This document shows positions 47,489-61,279 of a stretch of 64,000 nucleotides of DNA, in pieces. The notes under the pieces were generated by a model, which saw only the letters and a list, made by a program, of their open reading frames with translations, was not told the DNA's origin and did no database searches. The DNA comes from Liquidambar formosana. Lineage: Eukaryota; Streptophyta; Magnoliopsida; Saxifragales; Altingiaceae. The stretch's first letter is position 1. The number at the start of each line of letters is the position of its first letter. The stretch is taken from assembly GCA_039720395.1 (NCBI GenBank), contig CM077831.1:34259067-34323066 (forward strand), written 5' to 3'. Both the position numbers and the translations under genes were made by a program.

Positions 47489-50400
47489 TTAAAGATCTTC
47501 CCCAGAAATAATGGTATAAAGCTCTTTTGCAGTCCACGTTATTTCTGTAAGGCTTCGAAGAGGAGCCACAATCTCCTTTGCAATTGTTGTCAACAGGACC
47601 CTGCATTCTGTGGCCAAGAAAGACTTTAACTTCAGCAATCAGACTCAAAATATCATGAAATTTGTTGGATTCAGATGGTTAATAATCATAACTCACTGCA
47701 GATTTCAGCATATAGGACCTGTATAATGGTGTCCATCTAATGGTGGTTTGTAAGTTTATTCACCATTAAAATGCATGACTATGTTATGGTGTTTGAGAAC
47801 CCGTGGTCAAAATTGGAGATCATATACAAGCAATATGAGCATGCACAACCACACAAAAACACAACAGGCCCCATCTATAATTTAAAAGAAATCAATGGAT
47901 GCTAAAATAACATGACCTGTCCAAATTATAGGAATGCCAGAAAATTTTTAAATTCATGCAGGAGTATCTGTGAAGAAATCAGTCAACAGAACGCTAAGAT
48001 GGCTATTAGACTGTGTCAATAATCAATAGTTTTTTACCCATCGCAAAATCATAGGAAGCTTCAGATGTTTTTCTAAGGAAAAAGATATTAACCTGGAATT
48101 TTGCTGAAATTGAGCAGAGACATTGAAGCAAGAATCTTGTGCTCCACGCAGGCACCATTCTCTAGGCTTTCTTTTAGCCGAGAGATGAGAGCTGAGAAGG
48201 CGGAGAGCTGGAACTCTGCGTCAGATAGCGAAGTAAGAGCACTGCTCAACCATGCCACAGTGGTCAAGCAAACCCTCACCAAATCCAAATTATCAGAGCC
48301 TAAACACTTGGAAATGGTCTCCAAAAATGGCTTTCCTTCCATTACCGAGCAGTGATGCTGACAAGTTCCGCAACCATTCTTCATTGGCGCGTTCTTCATC
48401 ATCCTACATTTGGTGATCAAAACTTCAGACAAATACCTTGAGTGGTTCAAATTAAAGTGATCTCATATAGATAAGCAAGTCTCTTCCTATTTAAAAGAGT
48501 ACTGCACAAGTTGGGTCTTAAAGGAAATTCCAAAAGTTTACTTCTAATAAAAATTTAAGAGTAAACTTTTGTAGTAAACTTAGATTACACTCCAGTTCTT
48601 TCTTTCTTTTTTATTTTTTATTTTTTTGATAATGATTACACTCCAGTTCTACAGTTTAAAGAAACTTAACAGTCGAAGTGCATCTGAAGAGGGAAGAAGG
48701 TATAAAAGATAAAAGGGATCATTTAGAAGGTTTATATTACATATCATGATACCAAAATGTTAATTTTTTTCCTTCATTTATTTTTTCCTTGTATAAACGC
48801 AAGTTATCTTTATTTCCTTCTTCCCTAACCTTGGTGGCCGTTTAAGAGTCATTCTTCCTTTATGTTGATTCAAACCACACCATTGTTATTCCATTTGAAA
48901 GTTGAAGTGCATTAAAACATACACTTCATTGCAAATTTGTTGTGATACAATAAGCACAAGTATCAAATTTCCACTGCGATTATACTTAGTATCCGGGAAT
49001 TTAGGAAATTGTATATATTTATGCAATCAAAGAACTTCCAAATGTAAAAACTACAAACACCACAAATCAAATATATGAGAAAGGAGCTGAGGTAATTTAT
49101 TTTAAATATTTAAACGAGAAAACCTGGACAAGTAGCAGTTGCAATCGAAGGAGACTCAACATACAATATATACACAGATAGATATGTATATATGGGAGAG
49201 AGAGGGAGAGGGAGAGGGAGGGAAATAAGGTGGAGGCATACCGATGGAATACTTACATCAAATAATAAGGCTTCTTTTTCACTGTCCAAAGCATCTGCTT
49301 CAAAACCATCATCGTATCCTGCTTGCTTTAGGATCCAATTCTCTGTCAGTACCTTCCCAAATGTTGAAAAATGCCCTCCCAAGATAAGAAGTGCTCTACA
49401 ACACTTAGCTTGGACCTTCTCATCAGTTAAGCTTCCATCCAGAGCAGCTGTAATGGCATCAACTGCCTCCTCTCTATATATGCTGTACTTTCGAGGTTCT
49501 AACTGCAGCACAATGTTGTGTCAGCAGGCATATCTTTGATCACGCAACTTTAAGACATTGACAAAACTTATTAACCTTCAGGAACATGAGCTCCAGCGAA
49601 ACATTGTCAGTGGATTGTACCACCCCCCCCCCCCCCCCCCCCTCTCCCCAAAAAAAAAAAAAAGCATTTAAAAAAAAAAAAAAAACTACTACTTTTCAAA
49701 TATATTAGTCTGAAACCATTGCCTTGTAAAGGTACTAGGTTAATTTTTTGTTGATTATAATCATATCAGTTGTTTACCATCACAAAAGATATTTTTTACC
49801 AAACTGATTTTGTGAAACGGGATGTGGAAAAAGCATGTTGTGATGGTACTTAGAAAAATTATTCTATAATTGAAGAATCAAAGTATGATATCATCAACTA
49901 GACAGTTTATCTTATGGCTTCATGTCACCTCAGTTTTCCACTATTTTTTTTTCACAGGGTGACTTATTAGTTGTGACTAGTTCGTTGTTTTGAGGAGAAA
50001 ATCAAGGATAACACATACAAAATGAAACAAAATTGTGAAGAAACATGGCAACTGAAAGCATTTCTTATAATAAATTGATACCATCTCTAATCTTTTGTAT
50101 TGAGGGCAGTTTCCTTTAAACTCCAAATAACATCAACAACTTCAGTATACCAGAATTGATCAATTACACTCCCGCAGTTTTCATCCAACCGACAGCGGAC
50201 CCAAAAAGAGCCAGCCTTTTTAGAAGGTTGCATTTAAGAATTTAATTATATAGATTGTTTTTGGGTTGACCTGTCTCACACTATTCATAACTTGGTTGGC
50301 TTTCATTTGGAATCCCCAAATCTTGTCGGGAGAAGGATACCTTCTTAACCACACACAGGCACAAAGCAACCTCGAGTTAAGATACGTCCATGGCTCACAC

Positions 50401-53400
50401 CTAATTTCTGAGGCAGAAAAGAGAATACAGTATGATACAGAGCTTCTAGTGCCTAGCTATCTATATATATTCCCACAATAATTGGGGCTGACATAGAACC
50501 AAGAAAGGAAATACCAAAATACCACAAAGGGTTGTACGAACGTTACTGGCCTTCAGTCCAGCAGGGAACTTCTGTTCCCATCAGGGGGCCTCCCGGCCTC
50601 CGAACCTACCTGCTAGCCACTAGCATCAGATTTCACATGACATAATGGATCCAATTTAGACCTGAATGGAAAAATAAGATATTTGTAGCCAACCCCAAGT
50701 AGTTGGTATAAAATGCTTTATTGTTGCTTTCATTGTTGTTGTTGTGTTTGTTTGTTCGATTGTTTGTTCATTTAAGCTCAATCACTCTCAATTTGTTAAG
50801 AAAGAAAGGTTGTCTTCGGTCTGGGTCTCTAGATCTGGTGGGCCATTATATCTTGATAATCAGGAAATATCACATTATCTAATGGTCGTTACTCAAAAGT
50901 AATGGATAGATTATAGATACTTGTTATCCACATTTTACCCTGTTTCGTAATCATTAATTATTCATATTTTCTATATAAATGGAATATAACTCCATATGTC
51001 CATTTTTATCAAAATGCTCTATATAAGTTGTAATGTGCCGACTTAGTTTTTAAATATGATGAAGATCTCTGGATAATTTGGCATGCAGACCAGCATAAGC
51101 TGCTGCCTCATAATCCTGACAGCAACCAAATCTAGGTAATTCTACCTCCTATTATTAGACAGAAGCTAGACAGAATCAGATTATCAATATATTAGGTTAT
51201 ACATAAAATTGCATGAACATCCAATCTGACCCATTGCACCCAAATGGACTAGTTTATCTAAAAAATTCACCAATACCACATGAGAGACAAGGTTTGAGAA
51301 AACTTGACAGGAGAGAGAGACAAAGAGAGAGTATATTAGTAAAATAGTCGATTACATGACTGGATAGTCAGTTAAAATGTCAAGTTCTAAGCCTACAACG
51401 TAGCAATAAAAATTAGATCAAATATAGTAGTAGTAAAGATACATTTGAAATTACAACTCAAGCTTTCAAACAGATTAAAATGATCAGATTGTATCATTCC
51501 TGAATGCTTCTCATACTAACTTTGGTCAAAGATATTAAGCACTCAAAAGCTTACTGAAAAATATCAAATAATTATTTTGAGGGAATACCAGAAGATCTAA
51601 GTGTAGCAGGAGAATGGCAACCAGGGGTTTTTCCTCAGGTGGAGAACTCTGGAGATACACAAGCAATACATGCATTGTGTTCACTATTCCTTCACTCTGC
51701 AAGCCACTTAAGAAAGACATGACATTTTTCCTCCTGCAATGACAATAAATTAATGGTAAAAGGACTCAATATCAATAATCACTGAAAACCAGAGTCTTTC
51801 AAGGACTGTAAGACAAAAACAATGTCAATAATTCATTGACAGTTGTGGTAAATTTGTAGACAAGCTCAATTTCTGATATGCTTTAAACTAAAATAGTTAA
51901 ATGGTCCTTCCCTATTCCTTCCAAAACATCTTAGACTTGCAAATTTGCCACCTACTTTTGGCCAAGAAAAAAAACACTCCCTCTCAGTCAGCATCCCCAC
52001 TACTTTTTTTTTTTATAAATTTTTTTTTATGAAGAGTATCCCAACTACTTCCCAGTTGATGTTTCCAACTATTATTAGTACAGATGCAAACAATCCTCTC
52101 GAATGCAGTCACACTATAAAGAAGTAGATAACCACACAACACACACACACCCTTCAAAAGATCAATGGACGGACAACTGCCATGACCATTGGTTGTTTCC
52201 ATTATTCCACATGTTTGTAACTGAAAATTCCCAATGAGCTGCAGTAAATAGCCTTAGAAGCAACCAAAACAACTCTGGCAACAGACCTAACCAATATTCA
52301 TTAGGCATACCTATTCTTGCAAATCAGTTCAGTCAGCAGCACCACCGCATTTGCTCTCGCCTTAACTTGCTTGCTGTGAAGTAGATCAAGAAGACACTGT
52401 TTTTTAATATTTATTGCAATTTGATTTCTGCAACCCGCATCTGCTTCAATACAACAGGACAAAAGAGCTGCTACGCATATTTTCTCTTCCAAGTTCCCGA
52501 ATTCAAACCTTTGCATAAGAAACTGCAAGCCTCCAAGAGAGAGAAGATGTTTGGCATTTGTAATTCTTTCCTCTTTGCTGAATGCAGTAAGAAGCTGCTC
52601 TAAAATGAAAACAGCTGATTCATCCTTGGTATTAACCCTGTGTTCTCCTGAGCTCCCCGATATCTGGGAAGCATAATCCAAGAGATGCCTGTGGTGTTCT
52701 GATTTCCAGCTATCAACAACACGCTTCAAAACAAAGTTGGTGAGTGGCACTGCTAGACATTCTAATACTTTTCCTGTTACTGGACACGTTATGTTCCCTT
52801 GATCAAACCATTCTCTGATGGCCGCTCGCTCAAAGGTTTGACCAGTCTGTAGGGTCACCGGATCTTCAAACAACTGTCCAGTAAGAGGGCAAATAAAGTC
52901 CTGGGGAATGCTCGAGAAAAAGGATCCTTCATCCATACATTCATAACTTCCATGTAAATCTGCACCGAGATAATAGAAGAATGAGCAATGCATTCAAATG
53001 TTGTTGAATTGCTAACATTTACCCATTAACTCACCTTCAACAGAGGACCTTATTTTGATTGCCTGCATTAAAATTACAAGAAGATTAAGTAAAAATTATC
53101 AGAAACAGTAATAGATCATCATATAAAAGTAAGAAAATAGTCAAGAATTCAATACATTTGCAAAAGAATCAAGAATTGACGCCTCACTGGAATTCGAAAG
53201 GGTTGAAACAGTAAGATCAACAGAATCAGTCAGTGTGTTGCAGTTCAAACACAGATTTTGCTAGCCTTTTGAGGGTAAGCTCATTTTCTTTTGTATACGG
53301 AGGTGCATGGAACATATGAACGTTTCCTGAAGTTGCTTTCCATAGAGGGGAGTCACCAACTTCATTATTGAGAACACTTTCTTCCCTTGGAGCAGCTGCA

Positions 53401-56149
53401 AGTGAGAGTCCATCTTCCTACAGAGATTCAAGAATTCGGGAGAGCATAAACCAAGAAATGTCAAAATTCTTGAGAGCATAAACCATGATAGTGTGTTTAT
53501 CTACATATAGACAAAAATAAGAATACCTTTAAGGTTTATGATTTTTCATGCCCTAAATTAAGTGATAATTGATGAGTACATCATATTCTTATGTAGATTT
53601 TATTCCCAAAAGAGAATCAAAAAAGAAAAAAAAAAAATCAAGCTAGTTGTCCTTCAAATCTAATAAGGAAAGTTTTAATAAAAAATAAATTCCACAAACA
53701 GTTTTCTAGTATGTTAAACATAATTAAGACTCAAGAGAGGAGAAATCACAATAGATAATGCCTCGGACACACTTCTCAAATTTAAGACAAGTTCAAGGAG
53801 TGAGGCATGCACCTGAAATGTGTCTCGTACTTTGAGATTTATGCCTCTAAGGTGACATATTTAGACATTTATCGGAGCCTAAATATTTTTATTTTTTATT
53901 TTAATGATCCTTGAGGTTTGAACTTTAAAAGCCTTTTAAAACTGATGAAGATAACCATCACAACATCCAAAGTAATAAACTCAAATGTCAAATATTTTAC
54001 TTTATAACCATCTGTCAATAATTTTAAAGGAATAATGGAAACTGAAAGCAACAGGCAAAAAGCGAGACTAAAAAGCTGTAACTCAACTTTCGATGAGATA
54101 CAAAACAGAATCAGTTAAGTTATTCACTAATCACTGCTGTAAATATTCCTGCAGTTGCTGAAACTTAAAGGTTCTTACACGGCACAATGGAAATGGAACA
54201 TAGTAATGCTACTTACTGGTCAAGGCAGTAAGAAGATTGCCCAAACAAAAACAATAGTTAAAACAAGCTGACAGCTTAATGCCTTAACCCCTACTCTAAT
54301 CAATGGCCTCTGAAAAGAGTTCATTAGTCATTGCTAGAACGACAATTAGAGTTACGATAATCTAGCAACAAGAATAAAACAATAACAAATACAATTTCAA
54401 AAAAAGATAGAATCTATTACCAGATGGGACGCATCCTCTTGTGCATTCTTAGTGGGACCTTCTGCAATGTCTTGGTCTGTAGGTTTCCCCATTTCAAAAC
54501 AGTATGTCACTGCCTTTTTGTCTTCAACAGCGTAACTATCAGAGGTTCTCATACAAGTATCAAAGTACCCTTCCTCATCTTCCACTCCATCGACTCCAGG
54601 CTTAAATGAACGGCCAATTACAGCATCATATAGTCTTTTACTGATCATCGGCTGAGGTGAGAAAGGGACCAACAGGACTAGCTACTTCTGAAGAATGACT
54701 GTGCAAACCTCCCTGCTCAAATTTCTGTACTGATACAGATGGGATGCGGATGGAAGGAATCGAAGGAGCTTCAACCCCCTCTGTGAGCCAATCCTTGTAG
54801 TAAACTGCAAACTGATAGGTACCAGAATCCAGAATTTCATTATACACTTTTTCAAGAAGCTTCAGTTTCCTGGGTCTGCTTGGTGTATCTGTTAGCGATT
54901 CTGATTCCTGATTATACCAAGCCTTCAAGTGTGACAGATGTGGAAGGAATAGATGATCCCACAATTCTGGCAGCAAAGTTGTTCGTGCCTGGAAGGGTGA
55001 ATCACGAAAAACTTGCAGAAGATGCGTAGCTGATACCCTGTCTTTCTTCTGTAGCTTATAAATCACACTGAGGTAGACATGGGCACAAGCTGACAATTTA
55101 GAATTGGGAACCCCAGATGTAAACCCATCCTTCAAATCATTTGAATTCAAACCCGCTATCACACTTAGCGTCAATGAAGCCTTTTTCAAATCTTTCGTAC
55201 TTGCAGACTCCTCTGCAGCTCTTTCTACTGTCTCAATTGCCTGTTCAAGATTTGACATGACTTTTCTATCCGCATTGTAGCCTTCTTCCAATTGAATAAA
55301 AGCAAGTGAAGAGAAACAGTTGTCACGAAGCGATGTCCGAAAATCTTCATCTCTAAGAAAACGTTTAATATAACCACTTATGATGGAGACCATTGCTTGC
55401 ACAGCAACTTCATCAAGAGCAGGTTCGGGAACTACTTGTAGATTATTGTCACGCCTTTGACTCCGACTCTCTTCAAAGCTTTTGACATTCCATGAACTTC
55501 TATTAGATCTGTCATAAGAGGTCCCAGTTTGCTTCATGCTTTTCCGATTATTATCGCTGAAACTAGTGCGTCCAAGCAGATGTTTATTTGAACTATGGCT
55601 ATACCTCTTGTCTACCTTTATATCCTTCCCTGACCTGTCTTTGTATCTCTCCTTTTCCCTAGTCCCACTAGAAAATGTATCTTCCCCTCTCCCGGGGCTA
55701 TACACTTCATTGGAATATATATCCTTAAATCTCTGATTTTCTTCCTCACCAACCTCGACTATCTCATTCCTCGGTAAACCATCCATTGAATCAACATTCA
55801 CTCTCTTGCCTTCCATCATGTTATTAGAACCTCTTCCTTCAAATATTTCCCTATTTTCGATCTTCGGTCTTTCATCTAATTTTTCCCTTCTAACAAGATT
55901 GTCCCTTGGTCTCCTACATCTAACTCTATCACTTGTTGGCAATTCACCAGTCAAATTGTAACGAGACACATCAGACCTCGTCCTCTCAGTCTTAATCCTA
56001 ACACCCGATGTGGAGGACTTACGTTGGTCTCGAAGAGGGTATAGTGGCATGCTTAAAGATTCTAGTCTCAAGGAAGATCTTGGCCTCATCATTGATCTAC
56101 TTCCTCTAAACCCTTCTTCTTCTAGAAGCTCCTCCAAAGACGACGCCAT
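47489..56149 (-). CDS. LIN/CERBERUS-like U-box and ARM-repeat E3 ubiquitin ligase, three +1 frameshifts
   Basis: U-box ligases transfer ubiquitin from an E2 to target proteins; legume LIN/CERBERUS acts in root-nodule and mycorrhizal infection. Coding exons are 54421-56149, 53156-53417, 53035-53062, 52311-52959, 51589-51733, 49257-49502, 48093-48403 and 47489-47607. The N-terminus MASSLEELLEEEGFRG is family-typical. The U-box (SIPQDFICPLTGQLFEDPVT onward) is at about residues 690-760, followed by ARM-like helices and the end TWTAKELYTIISGEDL. No WD40 region follows. Exons 1, 2 and 7 are 1729, 262 and 311 bp, each one base longer than its phase allows. The sites are a GGG run at 54665-54667, 53233-53243 and 48330-48341. 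With these discounted the frame is continuous, at 1,161 residues. This is either a decaying gene or one with assembly insertions. Confidence 0.88.
49621..49684. repeat. Poly-C and poly-A tracts in a LIN-like intron
   Basis: A run of about 22 C is followed by two A runs. Homopolymers of this length are prone to miscounting, which bears on the reliability of nearby base calls. Confidence 0.9.
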
Positions 56150-56185
56150 TTATGCCAGCAATAGGATCGTCCTTGACTCTAAATC

Positions 56186-57154
56186 CTGTAAACAAAGAGA
56201 AAAGTACAAATGTGAAGCTAATATTAGTATCTTTAAAATATAATACTCTGTGTCTATATGTATTGATTACAAAAAAATTATGAGAATAAGAAACAAAGGA
56301 TCCAAACCCAAGAGAATCTGGAGAAGGCTCAATTATGCTGAAATATGAATAGCGGCAAAGATTCTCTGAAAATGACTTCTTTAATTTTAGCTACAACCCA
56401 TTTGATTTTAGCATGGTTATAGCGAAGATTAAATCCTTCCACCACTAAATATTCAATGCATAATTTTTGCAATCAAGCGCACAATTAGCAAAAATTTTAC
56501 TCAGATTCCCATAGTTTAGAAGTTTAAATTTTTTCATTGAATAATTAAATTTGTAAGTACCCATTAACTCTTATTCAAACTCAATTTGTGAAAAATATAT
56601 AGAAGGAAGGGGGAAAATATGTGTGTGTGTGTGTGAAGCTACAACCATTTTTCCTACCTTTTTCAAGCTCCTTTTTGTGATCTAACACGGTATTCACAAA
56701 CACTTTAATCCGAGAACCTATAATTCAGAATTTAATTTTTTTTTGAAAAGAACAGTTTAACAAAAAATACCTATTTTCTCTAGGTGAAATTTACCTTATA
56801 AGTCAATTTAGAATAGAATTAGAACCCCACGCCAACACAAAAAAGTGGGGGTGGGAACCATAGCAAGTTTGAAGCTTAAATTTATCGCATAAACGCCTCA
56901 ATCCAACACAAAATTCACACTGCACACACACACAGAGCAAATGTGAAACTAAAATCTAGCTCAAAAATCATTATTTAAAAGAAAAACCACCATTTCTCGT
57001 ACCTTTAAGCTTCTTTTTCTTGACGATCCGCCAGAATTCAGATAAATTTTAGGCGAGACCCTATCATTCAGAAGTTGGAAAATAAATGACTCAAATCTCT
57101 TTAATTCAACACGTACTTCGCACAAAATAAAAACAAGCTGTAATAAATTCAAAC
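56186..57154 (-). other. Leader intron of the LIN-like gene
   Basis: Donor CATCAG|GTTTGA at 57154 and acceptor TTTGTTTACAG at 56186 bracket a 969-bp intron. It ends 36 bases above the ATG. The leader exon lies at about 57155-57440. Confidence 0.6.
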
Positions 57155-58399
57155 CTGATGAATGGAAAATTGGAATGGCAAAACGATGGGCTTAGGGTTT
57201 TGTCCTTCACGATCGCTATCAGAAGAGGAACAGATTCGAGGAGGATCGAATCCTAGAGAAGGAAAATAATAGAAGAGAATATAAGATATTCTCAGCAAGG
57301 AAAAGCCAATGGGAGGACGAGACATGATTATTAAAGAGAACAAAAGAGGAAAAAACAAACAGAGAGAGAGAAAGAGGGAGGAATGCAACAATGGGCAATA
57401 AGGCAAGAGCACGACTGCAGAGAGACAAATGAAAGCTGACAAATAATAGAGGCTATACCCGTAGTGAACTAGTTTTGGTTATTTTTGTATGTGCAGGCGA
57501 TACGGCATCTCAATGTGTCAACCGTTTCAACTGCCGTCCCCATTCTCTATTATAGGGATTTTGGCAACTGGCAAAGCTTGGTCCTCATGTGGGGCCCACA
57601 CTGACAAGGCTGGGTATGGAAGAATTTTTCAAAACCGGACCAGGAATGTTTGATTGGTGTTTGGTTTATTATTTTTGTTAGGGAATGTTTTGTTTTTATA
57701 TTGAGTAATTGATATATGGGACTGGTTTTATGGTTATTTAATTTAGAGGTTGTTGTGTTATTATTGTTCTATTTTTTGTGTATTCTTTCTGGGATTGAAA
57801 GCTCAGCGTTGTCTTTTTGCTGGACATGGTTTCTAATATCCTTCTGTGGTTGGGCTGGTGGTGGAATCCTGAGATTGCGACCTGTTTTGGTCTAAATGGA
57901 ACATTACCAACCCGACATGAAAGTGGTTTCGGTTGGAATTTCTTACGGCGAAGTAGGCTTTAAGTTCTTAGTGCTGCTACTGTAGCCTAAAAGGCAACAA
58001 TAAAACTAAGGTTATCCCAAATTATCTAGTATGATCATAATCATTCGTGTAAGATAAACTTATGCGTATGACATTAATTTCACAAGTGATTGCGTGTTAC
58101 TTATAAATAATCGTGATTGTACGAGATAACCCACACATGATTAAAATTTTCTATAAGACTATTGATATGCAATTCAAGGTCTCATGTGCATTTGGTTTTA
58201 GTAATTAAGATGGAAAGGATATGGAATAAAATGAGAATGAAAATAGGCCCACATAGAGAAATAAACCATTATCATCTATAATTTCTATATACTTTAATTT
58301 GGATTGGACTAATCCGCACATGCAATCCCCTCATCCCACATCAATCGAGTAATTATAGTACAAAGTCCATGGAGGTGTCCCTAAGAAAAAATAGTAAGA

Positions 58400-58690
58400 G
58401 TTGAACACATGACCTCTTGGTTGGCAAGATGTCCTACAACTACTCAGTTTACCCCTCAAGGTTTGTTCTTCAATTTTATGTCTTAATATTGTAAATTTGT
58501 AACTTTAATACAATATATTGCAAAAAGAAGAAAGTAACCCAAGACCTCTTACTACTTGCAAGATGTGCTAGGATCACTCGGTCCACCTCTTAAGGTTTAT
58601 TCTTTAATTTTTTACCTTAATAGTGTAAATTTGTAAGTATAATATAGGACATTTCAAGAAGAAGAGAGTAACCCAACACCTCTTGCTTGT
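58400..58690. repeat. Tandem repeat of 134-bp unit, about two copies
   Basis: Copies begin near 58400, 58534 (GTAACCCAAGACCTCTT) and 58668 (GTAACCCAACACCTCTT); the third is cut short. Units have diverged moderately and share a TAATATTGTAAATTTGTAA-like core. Confidence 0.75.
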
Positions 58691-58802
58691 CATATATAAA
58701 ACACAATTTTTCTTTTCTTTTTTTTTTTTTGTTTTTTTTATTCTTTGTTGTATGTTCAAAAAAAAAAAAACACAAAAAAAACAACAACAACAACTTGAAC
58801 AT

Positions 58803-58972
58803 AAAAGCGGTGTTAGTAATGCCTATAACAGCGAAGGTGGTGTTAGTAACGCTGCTTTCAGCGTATTAAATTTAGAACTGCTTTCCATACCTTAAAACCG
58901 ATGTTACCAACACCGCTTTCCATGTAATAAAAGCGGCGTTTCTAAGACCACTTTCAGTAACACCACTTTTAT
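58803..58972. repeat. Palindromic AAAGCGGTGTT motif cluster
   Basis: Motifs such as AAAGCGGTGTTAGTAA, AACACCGCTTT and AAAGCGGCGTTT recur in both orientations over 170 bp. The layout resembles the subterminal array of a CACTA-type element different from the one at 741-7249. No terminus could be tied to it. Confidence 0.45.
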
Positions 58973-59048
58973 TTCAAAAATTTTTTTCATTTTTTTTTCC
59001 TACTCTTATAACAACATAAAATTTTTAAAAGAATAATTGTGTTTTATA

Positions 59049-59314
59049 CCCTGCATCTTATAAAAATAGGCCATGACAAAATACGGAGTTTAAGAAAATG
59101 TCATCATTGCATTGACTTATCATTTATTAAACTCTATTTTTTCAAAAATACGCTATCTTTTTTTGTATTGTGTTTTGTGTTGAAAGTAATTATTAAAATA
59201 ACAAAGGATAGTGTAAGAAACTTAAAAAGATTATGATTTGACTTTTCAAAATGAACAAACATTTTAAGACAAAAAAATAACAAAAATGACTGATTTTTGT
59301 GGGAAAGAGAGGAA
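59049..59314. mobile_element. Stowaway-like MITE (family A), degenerate
   Basis: A TA-flanked element of about 266 bp shares the order and most of the sequence of 13432-13701. It has TCATCATTGCATTGACTT near the left and TGATTTGACTTTTCAAA near the right. Its ends have decayed. Confidence 0.65.
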
Positions 59315-61098
59315 TATATGACAAGGGTAATGCATTTATACAAAAAAAAAAAAAATGTAGAAGAAGACAATTACAAAAACAAAGTTATATGAACTAATTA
59401 TAGCACTTTGTATATAAAATGAACAAAAAATTTTATTGATAGGTTTAGCTTTATTAGAAGGAATGCTATGGTCAGCCGTGAACTGTTGCAGCCTGATTAG
59501 ACTCCACACGTGTGTCATGCATGCACCAATCAAGTTATAACGTTTCGATCATTTTGAACAACTTTACAAAAGAAAGGTTTTTCAAAATTTATAATTTAAG
59601 TAGACTCTTTGGCCATTTATAGTCTCTATTTCATTTTTGGCTAAAAAATCAACTTAAACAATATATTTTGGGAAAACTATTATGCAAAGTTATTCAAAAT
59701 GATGTTTTCTAATGGACTATGCAGCTATTTTTCATAAAAATCTTTTATATTTTTCTAAAACTATTAAAACTTAAAATTAGTGAGGTGGAGAAATCATTTA
59801 AAGGGGTTGTAATATTTGAACCCAAAATAAGTTAATACTGTTGGATAATTTATCATTTGACTTTTCCTTAAAATTTCATACTCCGATCCATTGAATAACA
59901 CTAATACACTAGTAGAAAAAGCACACCAACCAGCAAAGACTGTTTAGATAATAATGCTGGGCGATCATCATATAGTTATCACACATGAAACTGAAGAGAT
60001 TCTTATCAGAAAAAAACCCAATAGTTTACTTATGGGCACAGTCTGTGAAGGAAGATGAACCTTCAGCTTAAATAATTGCTATTTTGAAGGACCTTCTTAT
60101 CAGAAACCTCAAATTTACCTAGCAAATCGCAGTGTCCACTCTGCGGCCTCTTTGTCATGTTTAACTCTGTCAGCCAAGCACAAGCGGTTGTTTCATGTTT
60201 GGATAAACATCAATTAGCACAACAGGATACATCAGAATCAAACGGAAATTTTTGAAACACAGGGGGTGTTTGGATGCCACATATTCATAGTAAAACCCAT
60301 TTTGACACACTTTACGTGTTATATAACCGGTAGAAATTCATCTGACGAACCCCACAAGAGTCTGGACCCACGATGTTTTTGAGAAAAAAAATAAAAAAAG
60401 AAAGAAAAGAAACTGGCGTCAACACGAGGTGAATGGAGTTACGGAAGGAATGAATTTTAGAACGCATTCATTTGTCCAGGGGGGGTGATAAAGCGTTCCA
60501 GTTTGCAATCCTGAAATCTCAACAGTCTTGAATAGGGTGGGACCTAATGTATAGATTATGATGATGCAAATGTTTGATTATGGGACCAGTTGTCCTCATA
60601 TGGATAAGGCCCAATTCCTATGCAATTTTGATCCTTAAACCAATAAATTCGGTTGCTTCTATTGGTCATATGTATGGGCATTAAAAAAAAAAAGAAAAAA
60701 AAGAAAAGAAACAACACAAAACACTTTGAAAGGGGATGAGGTCGACCTCTACACACCTAAAGTGATGATGATCGTGCCACGGCATCCGAGTCGTGGATGG
60801 GTCAGTGGAGTATGCGGAGAGCGGGACTAACAGTCCTACCCCGTCTATCGAAAAGTGGGACCCCACTAAGTAAAAGCGAAAAAAGTGAGTGCGGACAAAA
60901 CAAACCGACAACCTTCCCTTATCCCACAGGACAATTAAGACGCATTATACGTCCTACATAACCCTGTTTTTGCACTGTAATTACCTAAGCTGCCACACCA
61001 GATGGTAACTGGTGATTGGTCAGCGCCGAACGATATCTTTGGGCTTATGTGCTCTGGATTTGAGCAGGGGGGAGAGGAGTTTTGTTTAGAGTGCAGGA

Positions 61099-61279
61099 AT
61101 GTCGTCGAGAGAGGGGTCTGATCAGCCGCCGCAGCGGCGGATCCTGCGGACTCAGACGGCGGGGAACCTTGGGGAGGTATTCGACAGTGAGGTGGTGCCG
61201 TCGTCTCTAGTCGAGATTGCGCCGATTCTCCGTGTGGCCAATGAAGTCGAATCTGCCAACCCAAGGGTTGCTTATCTCT
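61099..61279 (+). CDS. CALS3: Callose synthase (CALS3-like), first coding exon only
   Basis: Callose synthases are large (about 1,950-residue) plasma-membrane 1,3-beta-glucan synthases. CALS3 acts at plasmodesmata and in phloem. The exon encodes [20 protein letters not shown], then [20 protein letters not shown] and [20 protein letters not shown]. It ends in phase 1 at CTCT|GTAAAG, within the Cys codon of AYLC. This is the conserved N-terminus of the CALS1-4 group, and [15 protein letters not shown] is closest to CALS3 as I recall it. The next exon (RFYAFEKAHRLDP) was not found, so the rest lies beyond the window. The catalytic domain cannot be judged. Confidence 0.88.

Larger units (their letters stand above)
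57441..61098. other. Intergenic region between LIN-like and callose synthase genes
   Basis: It separates divergently transcribed genes. It contains a 134-bp tandem repeat (58400-58690), a palindromic AAAGCGGTGTT block (58803-58972), a Stowaway-like MITE (59049-59314) and AT-rich filler. No gene was recognised. Confidence 0.5.

Noticed and set aside
51097..51330. Possible extra LIN exon between 51589 and 49502
   Set aside because: The flanking exons join in phase 0 and give the expected protein (LLLEPRKYSIYREE), so no exon is missing.
59907..59960. CACTAGTAGAAAAAG, a sequence typical of CACTA termini
   Set aside because: No partner terminus, target duplication or subterminal array was found on the expected side; a match this short can be chance.
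60260..60330. GGGGTGTTTGGATGCCA, possible hAT- or Tourist-type MITE end
   Set aside because: No inverted partner or target duplication was located within 1 kb.
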